5,881 nt of DNA, from the NCBI GenBank assembly GCA_964512955.1, contig CAZEKX010000099.1, positions 1 through 5,881 on the forward strand, in the 5' to 3' direction. Origin of the DNA: HGM04593 sp964512955 (GTDB lineage: Bacteria; Bacteroidota; Bacteroidia; Bacteroidales; Bacteroidaceae). The notes below the pieces were generated by a model, which saw nothing but the letters and a program-made list of their open reading frames with translations, did no database searches and was not told where the DNA came from. Made by a program: the position numbers and the translations under genes. This document shows positions 1-5,881 of this stretch, in pieces; position 1 is the first letter of the stretch; the number at the start of each line of letters is the position of its first letter.

Positions 1-79
1 CTATATTTCAATAACTTCAAAGAACGTTTCCAAATTTTAATGGGACAGTAGTGATATAGATTATATATGATAATTTTAC

Positions 80-87
80 TATCTTTG
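80..87 (+). promoter_or_regulatory. Candidate Bacteroides-type promoter, -7 element TATCTTTG
   Basis: TATCTTTG matches the Bacteroidota housekeeping sigma factor consensus TAnnTTTG and is followed by CGC. The expected TTTG-like -33 box would lie around 55-61, but the sequence there (GATATAGATT region) does not match it. The promoter is therefore either weak, activator-dependent, or not real. If used, transcription would start near 92-95 and give a leader of about 150 nt before the SusC-like gene. This is the best promoter candidate by motif quality. Confidence 0.45.
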
Positions 88-146
88 CGCGTGAATATTG
101 AAAAACAACTTGGAAAAGATTCTGAATTCATAAAAAAGATGCAAAA

Positions 147-161
147 TTAAGATAATCTTAA
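147..161. promoter_or_regulatory. Perfect 7-bp dyad in the leader (possible operator or small hairpin)
   Basis: TTAAGAT-A-ATCTTAA is a perfect inverted repeat with 7-base arms around a single central A. The one-base centre is too tight for a stable RNA hairpin unless inner pairs open, so a DNA-binding dimeric regulator is the more natural reading. It lies downstream of the better promoter candidate, where a repressor or roadblock site could act. The arms are AT-rich, so chance is not excluded. Confidence 0.3.
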
Positions 162-207
162 GTATTTAACATTCTCGTGCGCAATAGAACTATTATGGGT
201 TCGTTTT

Positions 208-215
208 TATATTTG
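208..215 (+). promoter_or_regulatory. Second candidate -7 element TATATTTG
   Basis: TATATTTG also fits TAnnTTTG and lies 30 bases before the SusC-like start, which would give a short leader of about 25 nt. There is no TTTG-like -33 box at the right distance (about 183-190 reads AATAGAAC). In DNA this AT-rich a chance match is likely, so this is the weaker of the two candidates. Confidence 0.2.
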
Positions 216-245
216 AAGAATTAATAGATAAATTTTATTTGATAA

Positions 246-3200
246 ATGAATAGTAAAGCACTAATGGTTAAAAATGTAGTAAATGTTCCGTTGTGTTTGC
301 TGTTTGCCGCAATTTTGGCAATTATTCCGGTGCAAAGAATCTTTGCATCGCATAATACAATTGTCAATGCACAGGCAGTAACAGACGGAAAGAATGTGAT
401 GGTGCATGGTGTAGTGGTTGACAAAAAGAGTGAGGAACCCTTGGTGGCTGCATCCGTTGGAATATGGAGCGATGGAAAACTGCTTACCGGTACATCAACC
501 GATATAACAGGTGCCTTTAAGGTGGCTTCTCCTGTACAAAACTTCGAGGTACAGGTGTCGTATATCGGTTATACGGTTCTGAAATTCAAATCTTCTTCGC
601 GTGAATTGGCAAATATGGTTATCAAACTCGAAGAGGATGCTCATACTCTGAACGATGTCGTTGTTACCGGTTTTGTAACAAAGAATAAACAGAGTTTTAC
701 AGGTTCTGCAACCCAAATAAGCGGTGTGGAACTTAAACAGGTTTCGGGAACTAATCTCATAAGTGCTATTGCGGCACTTACACCGGGTATGTCTCTGGTA
801 CAGAATACTGCTCAAGGTTCAAATCCTAACCATGTCCCCGAACTTGTATTACGCGGAATGAGTTCGTTCTCAAATTCCGGACAGCAAGTGAATCAGCCTA
901 CAATTATTCTCGATGGTACCGAAATTTCGATGCAGGAACTGTATGACCTCGATATGAACGAGATAGAAAATATTACCGTTCTTAAAGATGCTTCGGCTAC
1001 CGCGCTCTATGGTTCTAAAGCGGCAAACGGTGTAATTGTAATTACACGTAAACCTATAAAAGAGAGTACAGTGCGTGTACAGTATAACTTTACCGGTAAT
1101 CTGCAATTCCCAAAACTCGACGATTACAATGTGTTGAATGCTGCCGAAAAACTGGAATATGAACGCTTGGCAGGTCTTTATACAGCCGCCGAGGGTGCAG
1201 TGAATTCGGCAACCGGTTTACCGTTGCAATATGAACTTGATGAACTTTATAATCAAAGATATAAGGCAATTGCGGCAGGGCAAAACTCCGATTGGTTGTC
1301 GCAACCGGCACGTGTCGCTTTCTCGCACGACCATTCATTGCGTGTATATGGTGGAGCCTCCAATATCCGTTATGAACTGACAGGACGTTTTGGCGATACA
1401 AAAGGTGTTATGAAGGACGATTATCGTAAACGTTATAGTTTAGGATTCAAAATAGACTATTTTGTGAATAAATCCTTCCAAATCTCGAATAGAACAACAT
1501 ACACACAAGTTAAGACACAAGATACTCCTTATGGCTCTTTTGCCGAGTATGTTCAGATGAATCCTTACGAAAAAATGTATAACGCCGACGGAACACCAAA
1601 TACCAATCTGGCATGGGACTTAAACAACCCCTTGTACGAGGCTAAATTGGGAAGTTATTCCCGAGATGGTTCTTCAAACCTTACAAACAGCACCGACTTT
1701 CGTTGGGATATAAGCAAGATGTTCCTTGTAACAGGACATTTCAATGTGCAGAGCGATATGGGCTGGAGCGAGGTCTTTACATCGCCCAATTCGTTGCACT
1801 TTAAGGACGAAACCGATTTTACCAAAAAGGGACAGTTGACAAAAGGCGACTCAAAAGGACTAAGTTACAACGGAAACGTGGTAGCCACATTCAATAAGAT
1901 GTTTAAAGACGAATCTTTAATAAGCATCTCCGGTGGTTGGGAGATTAATCATGCCAACAGTCGTGGTGGTACAACACAGGTGATAGGATTTTTTAACGAC
2001 AATTTATCGTTTATCGGAAACGCTGCAGGTTATCCTACCGACCGCCAACCCTACGGTTCGCAAGAGGAGATGTCCGATGTGGGTATGTTTGTTACAGGTA
2101 ACTTCTCTTACCGTAATCGCTACTTTACCGATGCAACATGGAGAATGACCGGCTCTTCACAGTTTGGAGAGAATAACCGTTATGGACACTTCTGGTCGGG
2201 TGGTCTTGGATGGAACGTTGCGAATGAACCGTTTATGAACAGTGTACGTAAGCATATCGATATATTTAAGATACGTGCAAGTATGGGTTACACAGGAAAG
2301 GTAAGTTTCAGCCCTTTCCAAGCCATGACAATGTATGAATATAAGAATACTTATGAGTATAAGAATGGTATAGGTGCCATCCCTGTTACAATAGGAAATG
2401 TCGATTTAACATGGGAACGTACCATGAATTATAACATAGGTCTCGATTTGAGCCTCTTCAACCGTCGATTGAACCTTGTGCTGGACGCTTATATACGTAA
2501 TACAACCGATTTATTGCTCGATAAAGCAAAGGCACCATCTACAGGTGTTACTACAGCAAAATCGAACCTTGGCGAGATGCAGAATAAAGGTGTTGAATTT
2601 CAAATAGACGGATACGTGTTCCGTACAAATGACTTCTATTGGCGTTTGGCAACTATGGCATATTTGAACCGTAATAAAATTACCAAAATAAACAAGGCGC
2701 TCGAAGAGATAAATAAAGAGAATCAAGAGAATGCATATACATCTCTTACACCATTGCCTCAGTATGCCGAGGGTGAAAGTGTTACATCGCTTAAACTGGT
2801 ACGCTCAGGCGGTATCGACCCTGCTACCGGTAAAGAGATTTATATTAAGCGAAACGGTGAAAAAACATTCAAATACGACCCTGCCGACCGTGTGTATATT
2901 GGCGATACCGAACCTCGTCTTACAGGTTCATTCAGTACCAATCTCTATTGGAAAGGTTTTGGTTTGTATGCAATGTTTAACTACCGTTTGGGAGCATGGG
3001 TCTACAATACTACACGTGTAACTAAAGTAGAGGGTTCCGACCCTTATTACAACGCCGACCAACGCGTGTTCGACAATCGTTGGAAACAACCGGGAGATGT
3101 GGCTCTGTATAAGAATATTGCAGACAGTTCACGTCCCGAACAGACCGACCGCTTTGCCGAAGAGGAAAATACACTTTCACTTGGTTCTCTGAACCTTAGT

Positions 3201-3362
3201 TATGAGTTCAATGAAAATGTATGCAAAAAGTTGAAACTCCGTAATCTTCGTGCCGGTGTGAACTTTACAGATATATTACGTTTCTCAACAGTGAAGATTG
3301 AGCGTGGAACAAGTTATCTCTACAGTGAAGGTTGTGAGTTTTATCTCAGTCTTACACTCTGA
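246..3362 (+). CDS. SusC/RagA-family TonB-dependent outer-membrane transporter
   Basis: This is the outer-membrane barrel of a SusCD-type importer, which takes up a ligand captured by its SusD partner using TonB energy. The 1038 residues show a signal peptide (hydrophobic about 14-29, likely cut after IFA at 34); a carboxypeptidase-regulatory-like domain (about 53-128); the TonB-box-like stretch LNDVVVTGF (135-143); a plug domain (about 150-270) with LRGMSSF, IILDGTEI (220-227) and the SusC hallmark LKDASATALYGSKAANG (246-262); then the barrel, with GGIDPATGKEIY near 855-866. The N-terminal STN domain of signal-transducing receptors is absent, so direct control of a FecI/FecR sigma system is unlikely. 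Length is normal for the family. In-frame TGA TAA sits directly before ATG 246, so the start is there or at Met7 (264). No Shine-Dalgarno is seen. The C-terminus is atypical, with cysteines at 993 and 1030 and a final Leu. The ligand is unknown. Confidence 0.96.
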   Translation: MNSKALMVKNVVNVPLCLLFAAILAIIPVQRIFASHNTIVNAQAVTDGKNVMVHGVVVDKKSEEPLVAASVGIWSDGKLLTGTSTDITGAFKVASPVQNFEVQVSYIGYTVLKFKSSSRELANMVIKLEEDAHTLNDVVVTGFVTKNKQSFTGSATQISGVELKQVSGTNLISAIAALTPGMSLVQNTAQGSNPNHVPELVLRGMSSFSNSGQQVNQPTIILDGTEISMQELYDLDMNEIENITVLKDASATALYGSKAANGVIVITRKPIKESTVRVQYNFTGNLQFPKLDDYNVLNAAEKLEYERLAGLYTAAEGAVNSATGLPLQYELDELYNQRYKAIAAGQNSDWLSQPARVAFSHDHSLRVYGGASNIRYELTGRFGDTKGVMKDDYRKRYSLGFKIDYFVNKSFQISNRTTYTQVKTQDTPYGSFAEYVQMNPYEKMYNADGTPNTNLAWDLNNPLYEAKLGSYSRDGSSNLTNSTDFRWDISKMFLVTGHFNVQSDMGWSEVFTSPNSLHFKDETDFTKKGQLTKGDSKGLSYNGNVVATFNKMFKDESLISISGGWEINHANSRGGTTQVIGFFNDNLSFIGNAAGYPTDRQPYGSQEEMSDVGMFVTGNFSYRNRYFTDATWRMTGSSQFGENNRYGHFWSGGLGWNVANEPFMNSVRKHIDIFKIRASMGYTGKVSFSPFQAMTMYEYKNTYEYKNGIGAIPVTIGNVDLTWERTMNYNIGLDLSLFNRRLNLVLDAYIRNTTDLLLDKAKAPSTGVTTAKSNLGEMQNKGVEFQIDGYVFRTNDFYWRLATMAYLNRNKITKINKALEEINKENQENAYTSLTPLPQYAEGESVTSLKLVRSGGIDPATGKEIYIKRNGEKTFKYDPADRVYIGDTEPRLTGSFSTNLYWKGFGLYAMFNYRLGAWVYNTTRVTKVEGSDPYYNADQRVFDNRWKQPGDVALYKNIADSSRPEQTDRFAEEENTLSLGSLNLSYEFNENVCKKLKLRNLRAGVNFTDILRFSTVKIERGTSYLYSEGCEFYLSLTL
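2334..2369 (+). repeat. Near-perfect tandem 18-bp repeat inside the SusC-like gene
   Basis: TATGAATATAAGAATACT (2334-2351) is followed at once by TATGAGTATAAGAATGGT (2352-2369). The first 15 bases match at 14 positions. In protein this reads YEYKN-T-YEYKN (697-707), in the barrel domain just after a conserved FSPFQAMTMY stretch, so it probably lies in or next to a loop. It looks like a small in-frame duplication by slippage. Confidence 0.6.
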
Positions 3363-3371
3363 TAAATTTTT

Positions 3372-4826
3372 ATGAATATAAAACGGATAGTGATGATGAA
3401 AATAAGATATATAATTTTCTACTTGTGTACTTTGGTACTATGCACAACTTCGTGTGATGATTTTCTGGATATAACTCCCGATGGGCAGGTTAAACGCGAC
3501 CAATTGCTGGAAACTCCCGAGGGTATAGAAGATGCTCTTTACGGAGTGTATTCACAATTGCGCTCTACTGTGCTCTATGGACAGGAATTGCACTTTTCGG
3601 CAATAGAGATTATGGCTCATAATATGTATTGTAATAATAATACAGCCATTGAGGCTTTGGGACGTTTTGAGTATACACACTCTGCGGTACAGGACCTCTT
3701 CGAAGGTATTTGGACCGAGATGTATAAAAATATATCCAATGTGAACAGTATCTTGAACTCGTCATTGATAGGTGGTGCCGATGTCGATAGTTATCCTTAT
3801 AATATATATAAGGGTGAGGCTCTTGGATTACGTGCTTTCATGCATTTCGACCTGATGCGTCTCTTTGCAGAACAGATTACTGTAAACCCAAATGCCGAAG
3901 GCATTCCTTATGCGACAGAATTCTCTTTGAATACTCCTCAATTCGAAACATTGGCAAAGAACTATGAGCATGTCTTGAACGACTTGTTAGAGGCTGAGAA
4001 GTTTTTGGCAAATGAGAATGAGTATACAAATACTTCTAACTTCATGAGAGATCGTCAGATACACTTCAATCTCTATGCAGTGAAGGCTACATTGGCTCGT
4101 GTATATCTTACAATGGGTAACAAAGAGAAGGCTTTGGAATATGCCAAGGCTGTAATTGATGAGAGTGGCTATACCTTAAAAGAGAAAATAGAGGTTAAAT
4201 ACGATTTGGCAGGTGTACTCTCTGTAAAGGAGACCGTTTTTGGTGTATATTTTGCAGGATTCTATGCCAATGTTTCACCGAAACTGCAACAGATGATAGA
4301 CCGCACATCTCTTTATCCTCGCGACGATATCAAAAATCTATATGAAAACGATGTTCCGGGATTGGATTATCGTGTAGATGCTTACTTTACATCCGTTGTA
4401 TCCGGTAATGAGTCGCGTGAACGTCTTAGCAAACTGACAGAGAGATACGAACTGCAGAATATGGTATCGAGCCGTCCTTCCAAACTCATTCTTGGCATAA
4501 ATATGATTCGTATACCCGAAATGTATTACATTGCTGCCGAGTGTTTGTTGGATGATAATTATGACGATGCAGTGTGGTATTTCGACGAAGTTCTTAAACA
4601 TCGCGGTATCGACCCACTTTCCACTAGAATCGAAAATAATCTGTTGACTCAGAAGGAAATAAATGATGAACGCCTTAAAGAGTTTATAGGTGAGGGGCAA
4701 ACATTCTTTAATATGAAACGCCAAAACTTGGATATTCTATCGTTTGACGGACTGACTACATACAAGGCAGGTAAAGGCACTTATGTGGTTCCCATACCCG
4801 ATATTGAAATTGAAAACCGTAATTAA
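3372..4826 (+). CDS. SusD/RagB-family surface lipoprotein (ligand-capturing partner of SusC)
   Basis: SusD-family proteins are surface lipoproteins that close over the SusC barrel and bind the ligand. The lipoprotein signal peptide ends TTSC, putting the lipidated Cys at 28, followed by DDFLD. Family landmarks are GEALGLRAFMHFDLMRLFAEQ-type helix residues at 148-168, a TPR-like helix pair (about 236-263, LARVYLTMGNKEKALEYA), RIPEMYYIAAE (380-390), ERLKEFIGEGQTFFNMKR (433-450) and the C-terminal YVVPIPDIEI (472-481). At 484 residues it is at the short end for SusD, closer in size to RagB-type proteins. The gap from the SusC stop is 9 bases. An in-frame TAA at 3363-3365 bars an earlier start; Met8 (3393) or Met9 (3396), preceded by CGGATAGTG, may be the true start and would give a more typical signal peptide. 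Ligand identity cannot be inferred. Confidence 0.95.
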   Translation: MNIKRIVMMKIRYIIFYLCTLVLCTTSCDDFLDITPDGQVKRDQLLETPEGIEDALYGVYSQLRSTVLYGQELHFSAIEIMAHNMYCNNNTAIEALGRFEYTHSAVQDLFEGIWTEMYKNISNVNSILNSSLIGGADVDSYPYNIYKGEALGLRAFMHFDLMRLFAEQITVNPNAEGIPYATEFSLNTPQFETLAKNYEHVLNDLLEAEKFLANENEYTNTSNFMRDRQIHFNLYAVKATLARVYLTMGNKEKALEYAKAVIDESGYTLKEKIEVKYDLAGVLSVKETVFGVYFAGFYANVSPKLQQMIDRTSLYPRDDIKNLYENDVPGLDYRVDAYFTSVVSGNESRERLSKLTERYELQNMVSSRPSKLILGINMIRIPEMYYIAAECLLDDNYDDAVWYFDEVLKHRGIDPLSTRIENNLLTQKEINDERLKEFIGEGQTFFNMKRQNLDILSFDGLTTYKAGKGTYVVPIPDIEIENRN

Positions 4827-4833
4827 GAGTTTT

Positions 4834-5652
4834 ATGATGAAAAGATTTTTTAAATATATTGTTGTAGCAATAGTATTACCGGTTACTTTGCTGTTTGTTG
4901 CATGCGAAGAGACCGATTATATGAAATATGACACATCGGTTAATGGAATCTATTTTACAAGGGATACTTTAAACTATTCGTTTAGTATAACTCCGGTAGA
5001 GATTCGTTCATGTGAATACAAGATACCTGTTCGTGTAATGGGTGGTATAAGCAGTGAGGCTCGTCCCATTGAGTTTGTAATTATAGATGATTCAACAACT
5101 GCTATAGAGGATGTGCATTATCGTATAAAAGAGGCAGTTATATTGCCCGACTCAATAGACGGACATATCCTAGTGGAAATTTTACGTGATAACCTCGAGG
5201 GTTCTTACCCCAATTACACACGTTACAAACTTGGTATCCAATTATTGGAAAACGACTTCTTTACTCCAACTTTGAATATGGCAAGTCAAATACGTGTTCT
5301 TCGTTTCGACAATGCAGTAGAGCAACCAAACTGGTTGAATGTTGACAATGAAAAGGTTTGGCTCAAAGGTGATTTGGGTGTATGGCATCCCTATAAATAT
5401 ATAATGATGGTAAAATATTTTCATGAACTTGAATCGGTTTTGCCCGAAACTTACAAAAATATTGTAAAGGCTTATGGTGAAAACCTGGAAAATATTCCCA
5501 ATGGTGCTCCGGTTGATTATCGTGCAATATTTGTAAAGTATATATATGCCCCAATGTATAACTATTTTAGTGATGAGGCAAACCGTGAGACGATACTTTC
5601 GCTTTACCCCGACTTTATATTCGATTTCCCCAATCCTTATGCTTCAAATTAA
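4834..5652 (+). CDS. DUF4843-family lipoprotein, accessory to the SusCD pair
   Basis: This 272-residue protein begins MMKRFFKYIV and has a lipoprotein signal ending LLFVAC, with the lipidated Cys at 24 followed by EETDYMKYD. Residues 38-41 (NGIYF at 37-41), IPVRVMGG (64-71), STTAIEDVHYRI (87-98), ILVEILRD (112-119), LGIQLLENDFF (133-143) and LGVWHPYKYIMMVKYF (181-196) fit the beta-rich DUF4843 (PF16132) pattern, in which a 'TAxxxVHY' stretch and a final W/Y-rich helix-like segment recur. The assignment comes from memory of the family, not from a search. Function is unknown; members usually follow a SusCD pair, which suggests a surface-exposed accessory subunit. The start is 7 bases after the SusD stop, with AAGAG (4825-4829) as a weak ribosome site; Met2 at 4837 is equally possible. 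An in-frame extension back to 4783 overlaps susD and would bury the signal peptide, so it is rejected. The gene ends in tandem TAA TAA. Confidence 0.85.
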   Translation: MMKRFFKYIVVAIVLPVTLLFVACEETDYMKYDTSVNGIYFTRDTLNYSFSITPVEIRSCEYKIPVRVMGGISSEARPIEFVIIDDSTTAIEDVHYRIKEAVILPDSIDGHILVEILRDNLEGSYPNYTRYKLGIQLLENDFFTPTLNMASQIRVLRFDNAVEQPNWLNVDNEKVWLKGDLGVWHPYKYIMMVKYFHELESVLPETYKNIVKAYGENLENIPNGAPVDYRAIFVKYIYAPMYNYFSDEANRETILSLYPDFIFDFPNPYASN

Positions 5653-5667
5653 TAACGTCTGTTCATT

Positions 5668-5881
5668 ATGAAAAAGTTACATAAAATATTTCTCTTTATA
5701 ATTTTGTCGCCTCTTTGTGTGGCTTGTTTTGATGATGAAACAACAGAAGCGACGCGACTCCTTTCCGAAATAACAATTGATGAAAGTTCTATAAGTGAGG
5801 TATATAATGTTGGAAAGAACGAAACACTTGTTATATCTCCCGTTATAACTCAGGCAAATGTGGAAAAACCTCTCTCTTATG
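5668..5881 (+). CDS. PKD-like-family lipoprotein, N-terminal part only (cut by window edge)
   Basis: An open frame starts at ATG 5668 and runs off the window after 71 codons. It begins MKKLHKIFLFIILSPLCVAC, a lipoprotein signal peptide with Cys at 20, followed by FDDETTEA. The next stretch, SEITIDESSISEVYNVGKNETLVISPVI split across 33-60, then VEKPLSY (65-71), resembles the start of the PKD-like family (PF16407), where 'I.i.......Y.v..g..L.i.P.v' leads into an Ig/PKD-like beta sandwich. Such proteins are normally around 450-550 residues and commonly sit directly after a DUF4843 gene, which supports the call. The gap to the upstream gene is 15 bases, with a TAA in frame at 5653-5655 and no visible Shine-Dalgarno. 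Function is unknown; a surface ligand-binding or scaffold role is inferred from the fold and context. Confidence 0.78.
   Translation, partial: MKKLHKIFLFIILSPLCVACFDDETTEATRLLSEITIDESSISEVYNVGKNETLVISPVITQANVEKPLSY

Larger units (their letters stand above)
1..245. other. Non-coding upstream region and leader of the operon
   Basis: No convincing protein or RNA gene is seen here. The stretch is very AT-rich and holds a candidate -7 element at 80-87, a 15-base dyad at 147-161, a second TAnnTTTG match at 208-215, and two tiny reading frames (139-150 and 195-224). The left edge carries an imperfect tandem pair, TTCAATAAC (7-15) and TTCAAAGAAC (16-25), of unknown meaning. No upstream gene end or transcription terminator can be recognised, so the direction and identity of the neighbour to the left remain unknown. 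Confidence 0.7.
246..5881 (+). other. Putative four-gene SusCD-type operon (incomplete at right)
   Basis: All four genes share the + strand and are separated by only 9 bases (3363-3371), 7 bases (4827-4833) and 15 bases (5653-5667). None of these gaps can hold a promoter or hairpin terminator, so co-transcription is the simplest reading. Order is transporter, capture lipoprotein, DUF4843 lipoprotein, PKD-like lipoprotein. The operon probably continues past 5881, where a degrading enzyme or other substrate-revealing gene could lie. No regulator is encoded in the window. Confidence 0.88.

Noticed and set aside
221..424. Minus-strand 67-codon frame with hydrophobic segments, overlapping the SusC start
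   Set aside because: Its hydrophobicity mirrors the antisense of the signal-peptide region and AT-rich leader. No ribosome site or family resemblance was seen.
495..1401. Three minus-strand reading frames (495-815, 870-1106, 1090-1401) opposite the SusC plug and early barrel
   Set aside because: They are antisense to conserved SusC motifs, and their products show no recognisable family features. The same judgement applies to the minus-strand frames at 2511-2726, 4338-4724, 5242-5424 and 5363-5554.
2731..3021. 96-codon + strand reading frame inside the SusC-like gene
   Set aside because: It lies wholly within the well-supported transporter frame, has no signal or domain pattern, and is best read as an out-of-frame shadow.
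4783..4833. In-frame N-terminal extension of the DUF4843 gene (MWFPYPILKLKTVIKSF...)
   Set aside because: It overlaps the conserved C-terminus of the SusD gene and would place 17 extra residues before a complete lipoprotein signal peptide.
4827..4833. Possible terminator or promoter in the gaps between genes
   Set aside because: The gaps of 9, 7 and 15 bases are too short for either, and no hairpin with a T-run was found in them.
246..5881. Calling the locus a polysaccharide utilization locus with a defined glycan
   Set aside because: No carbohydrate-active enzyme or glycan sensor is visible, and SusCD pairs also import peptides and other ligands.

Overview
The window looks like chromosomal DNA from a member of the phylum Bacteroidota, most likely order Bacteroidales. 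The evidence is a SusC/RagA TonB-dependent transporter paired with a SusD/RagB lipoprotein, start regions without a clear Shine-Dalgarno, AT-rich leader DNA, and a Bacteroides-type -7 promoter hexamer (TAnnTTTG). The genus cannot be fixed from this sequence.

Layout: bases 1-245 hold no gene. They contain a candidate promoter, a roughly 150-nt leader with a 15-base dyad, and two tiny upstream reading frames. Four genes then follow on the + strand, separated by 9, 7 and 15 bases, and almost certainly form one operon: a SusC-like transporter (246-3362), a SusD-like lipoprotein (3372-4826), a DUF4843-type lipoprotein (4834-5652), and the first 71 codons of a PKD-like-family lipoprotein (5668 to the window edge). 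No terminator is visible, and the operon runs off the right end. The three complete genes show no frameshift or internal stop, and no mobile element, tRNA, rRNA or CRISPR array was seen.

How they work together: the SusC barrel and the SusD lid should form a TonB-powered outer-membrane importer. The two further lipoproteins have acidic residues just after the lipid-bearing cysteine, as SusD does, which suggests they also sit on the cell surface, as accessory ligand-binding or scaffold subunits. The imported substrate cannot be read from the window. No carbohydrate-active enzyme, protease or regulator is present to reveal it, so calling the locus a polysaccharide utilization locus would go beyond the evidence. 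A peptide or other ligand, as for RagAB, is equally open.

This four-gene order is a known but poorly characterised arrangement in Bacteroidota. The clearest unknowns are the roles of the DUF4843 and PKD-like proteins, the untested leader, and an atypical SusC C-terminus that carries the only two cysteines of the mature protein.
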